Below, one piece after another: positions 5,387 to 6,164 of a stretch of DNA of 6,164 bases. Every line of letters begins with the position of its first letter. The stretch's first letter is position 1. A program made the translations under genes and the position numbers. Origin of the DNA: Bdellovibrionales bacterium. Lineage in GTDB: Bacteria; Bdellovibrionota; UBA2361; JAGRAS01. The stretch is from NCBI GenBank assembly GCA_020434465.1, contig JAGRAS010000108.1, positions 1-6,164 of the forward strand. The letters are read 5' to 3'. The notes under the pieces were generated by a model, which ran no database searches, was not told where the DNA came from, and saw only the letters and a program-made list of their open reading frames with translations.

Positions 5387-6164
5387 ATGTCCACTGTAGT
5401 AGTAAAAGCAACAAAATCTAAAGAAACAGTTTCTATCTGTGGCTCTCAGAAGATCATATCCAGATCAGAATATATAAACTCCTGGTCACAACTCAGATCT
5501 AAACTCTATAAAGCACTTGGCAAGCCTGAACCCAAAGACAGCCAAACTGCTACTAATACACTGGTAAAGTTATTTGCAGAAAGAATTTATAAACAAATAG
5601 CAAAAACTGATACTGATGATCCTAAAGAATTAAAAAAACTAGCAGTAAAAGAATTTAACTGTCAGTCACTTACAGGAACCAAAGACCCAGGCTCAGTAAC
5701 TATTGTTGATGCAAGAAATTTTACTAATTGGACTCCTGAAAAATTTAAAGATTTAAAAAAATCAGACTGGGCAAAAATGTGGATAGCCTGTGTTAGGTCT
5801 TACTTATTAAAAGAAATTAGAAAAGACTCTGTTAATGAGATATTGTTAAATATTTTACAAGATGAAGGTCAAATAGCGAATATTAAAGGTATTTTTGGCT
5901 ATCGAGCAATCGCCACTCTTTTCTCAAATGGCTCAATGAAAAAAGCCTACTTACAAATGAGCGCCCTTTGTAAAGCGCTTAACTTAGAGTTTAAAGATTT
6001 AGAGTGGGGTAATGCGTATCATGGCAGAAGCCAAGAGTTTAGAGAGGAGCTTAAATTTTTAAAAGCTAACTGGAACACGCTAATTGCTGCTGATACTAAG
6101 CCAAAGGATAAATATACAAGCCTTCCAGAAAATTTAAAAGGTATTTTTGGCTATATTGCTTATG
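5387..6164 (+). CDS. Repeat-containing protein of unknown function, N-terminal part (3' end outside window)
   Basis: The frame opens at ATG 5387, just after an in-frame TAA at 5378-5380, and stays open for 259 codons to the window edge. I do not recognise the family. It has no signal peptide or membrane segment, so it is probably cytoplasmic. It is lysine-rich and mostly helical in appearance. A unit beginning KGIFGYRAIA (residues 167-176) recurs 84 residues later as KGIFGYIAY (251-259), where the window ends, so at least two repeats exist and more may follow. Within the first unit, ALCKALNLEFKDLEW (193-207) resembles the closing helix of XRE-type helix-turn-helix domains, which would suit DNA binding, but this is a loose likeness. 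The segment before the repeats has scattered Trp (33, 115, 128, 132). The start lacks a well-spaced SD; AGGA lies 17 bases upstream. The promoter and operator-like repeat directly upstream suggest separate regulation. Confidence 0.75.
   Translation, partial: MSTVVVKATKSKETVSICGSQKIISRSEYINSWSQLRSKLYKALGKPEPKDSQTATNTLVKLFAERIYKQIAKTDTDDPKELKKLAVKEFNCQSLTGTKDPGSVTIVDARNFTNWTPEKFKDLKKSDWAKMWIACVRSYLLKEIRKDSVNEILLNILQDEGQIANIKGIFGYRAIATLFSNGSMKKAYLQMSALCKALNLEFKDLEWGNAYHGRSQEFREELKFLKANWNTLIAADTKPKDKYTSLPENLKGIFGYIAY
5885..6154 (+). repeat. Internal coding repeat, 252-base period
   Basis: The 18 bases at 5885-5902, encoding KGIFGY, are repeated exactly at 6137-6154, 252 bases (84 codons) later and in frame. 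The codons are the same in both copies, including synonymous positions. The similarity continues as GY-x-A-x past the identical block. The second unit is truncated by the window end. Confidence 0.6.

Noticed and set aside
1..6164. CRISPR arrays, tRNA or rRNA genes, insertion sequences, attachment sites
   Set aside because: I saw no regularly spaced repeats, cloverleaf sequences, transposase motifs or terminal inverted repeats on either strand by reading; a tRNA scan and repeat finder were not run.

Overview
The window is AT-rich bacterial DNA carrying five genes: two run off the ends and three are complete. Nothing in it fixes the phylum. The codons are strongly A/T-ended, there is a PcrA/UvrD-type helicase with a C-terminal Tudor-like tail, and start sites with and without Shine-Dalgarno sequences are mixed. 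This fits a low-G+C lineage, and I would not name one from this segment. I see no tRNA, rRNA, CRISPR array, insertion sequence or integrase.

Layout. Positions 1-794 on the minus strand hold the N-terminal 264 residues of a secreted or envelope protein I do not recognise, with a clear Sec signal peptide. A divergent intergenic region (795-1080) follows. It carries a good sigma70-like promoter built on an imperfect tandem repeat. That promoter drives a self-contained unit: strong ribosome binding site, an 80-residue single-pass membrane protein (1081-1323), an AT-rich hairpin at the stop codon and a strong rho-independent terminator (1420-1457). Next come a PcrA/UvrD/Rep superfamily 1 DNA helicase (1567-3894) and, 28 bases later, an aldehyde dehydrogenase of the NAD(P)-dependent superfamily, semialdehyde-dehydrogenase-like (ATG at 3923, ending at 5269). 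The last gene (5387 to beyond 6164) encodes an unrecognised, lysine-rich, mostly helical protein. It holds a long internal repeat with an 84-residue period, and the second copy is cut by the window end.

How they relate. Helicase and dehydrogenase are co-directional and may be co-transcribed, but they share no obvious pathway, and a promoter-like sequence in the 28-base gap could drive the dehydrogenase alone. The last gene appears separately controlled. A TTGAAT/TAAAAT promoter lies just upstream, and an inverted repeat of TAGTAGT straddles its -10 box and start site like an operator. The repeat-containing end gene with this operator-like array is the least explained and most interesting part of the window. 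The SD-less starts of three neighbouring genes and the duplicated promoter of the small membrane protein come next.
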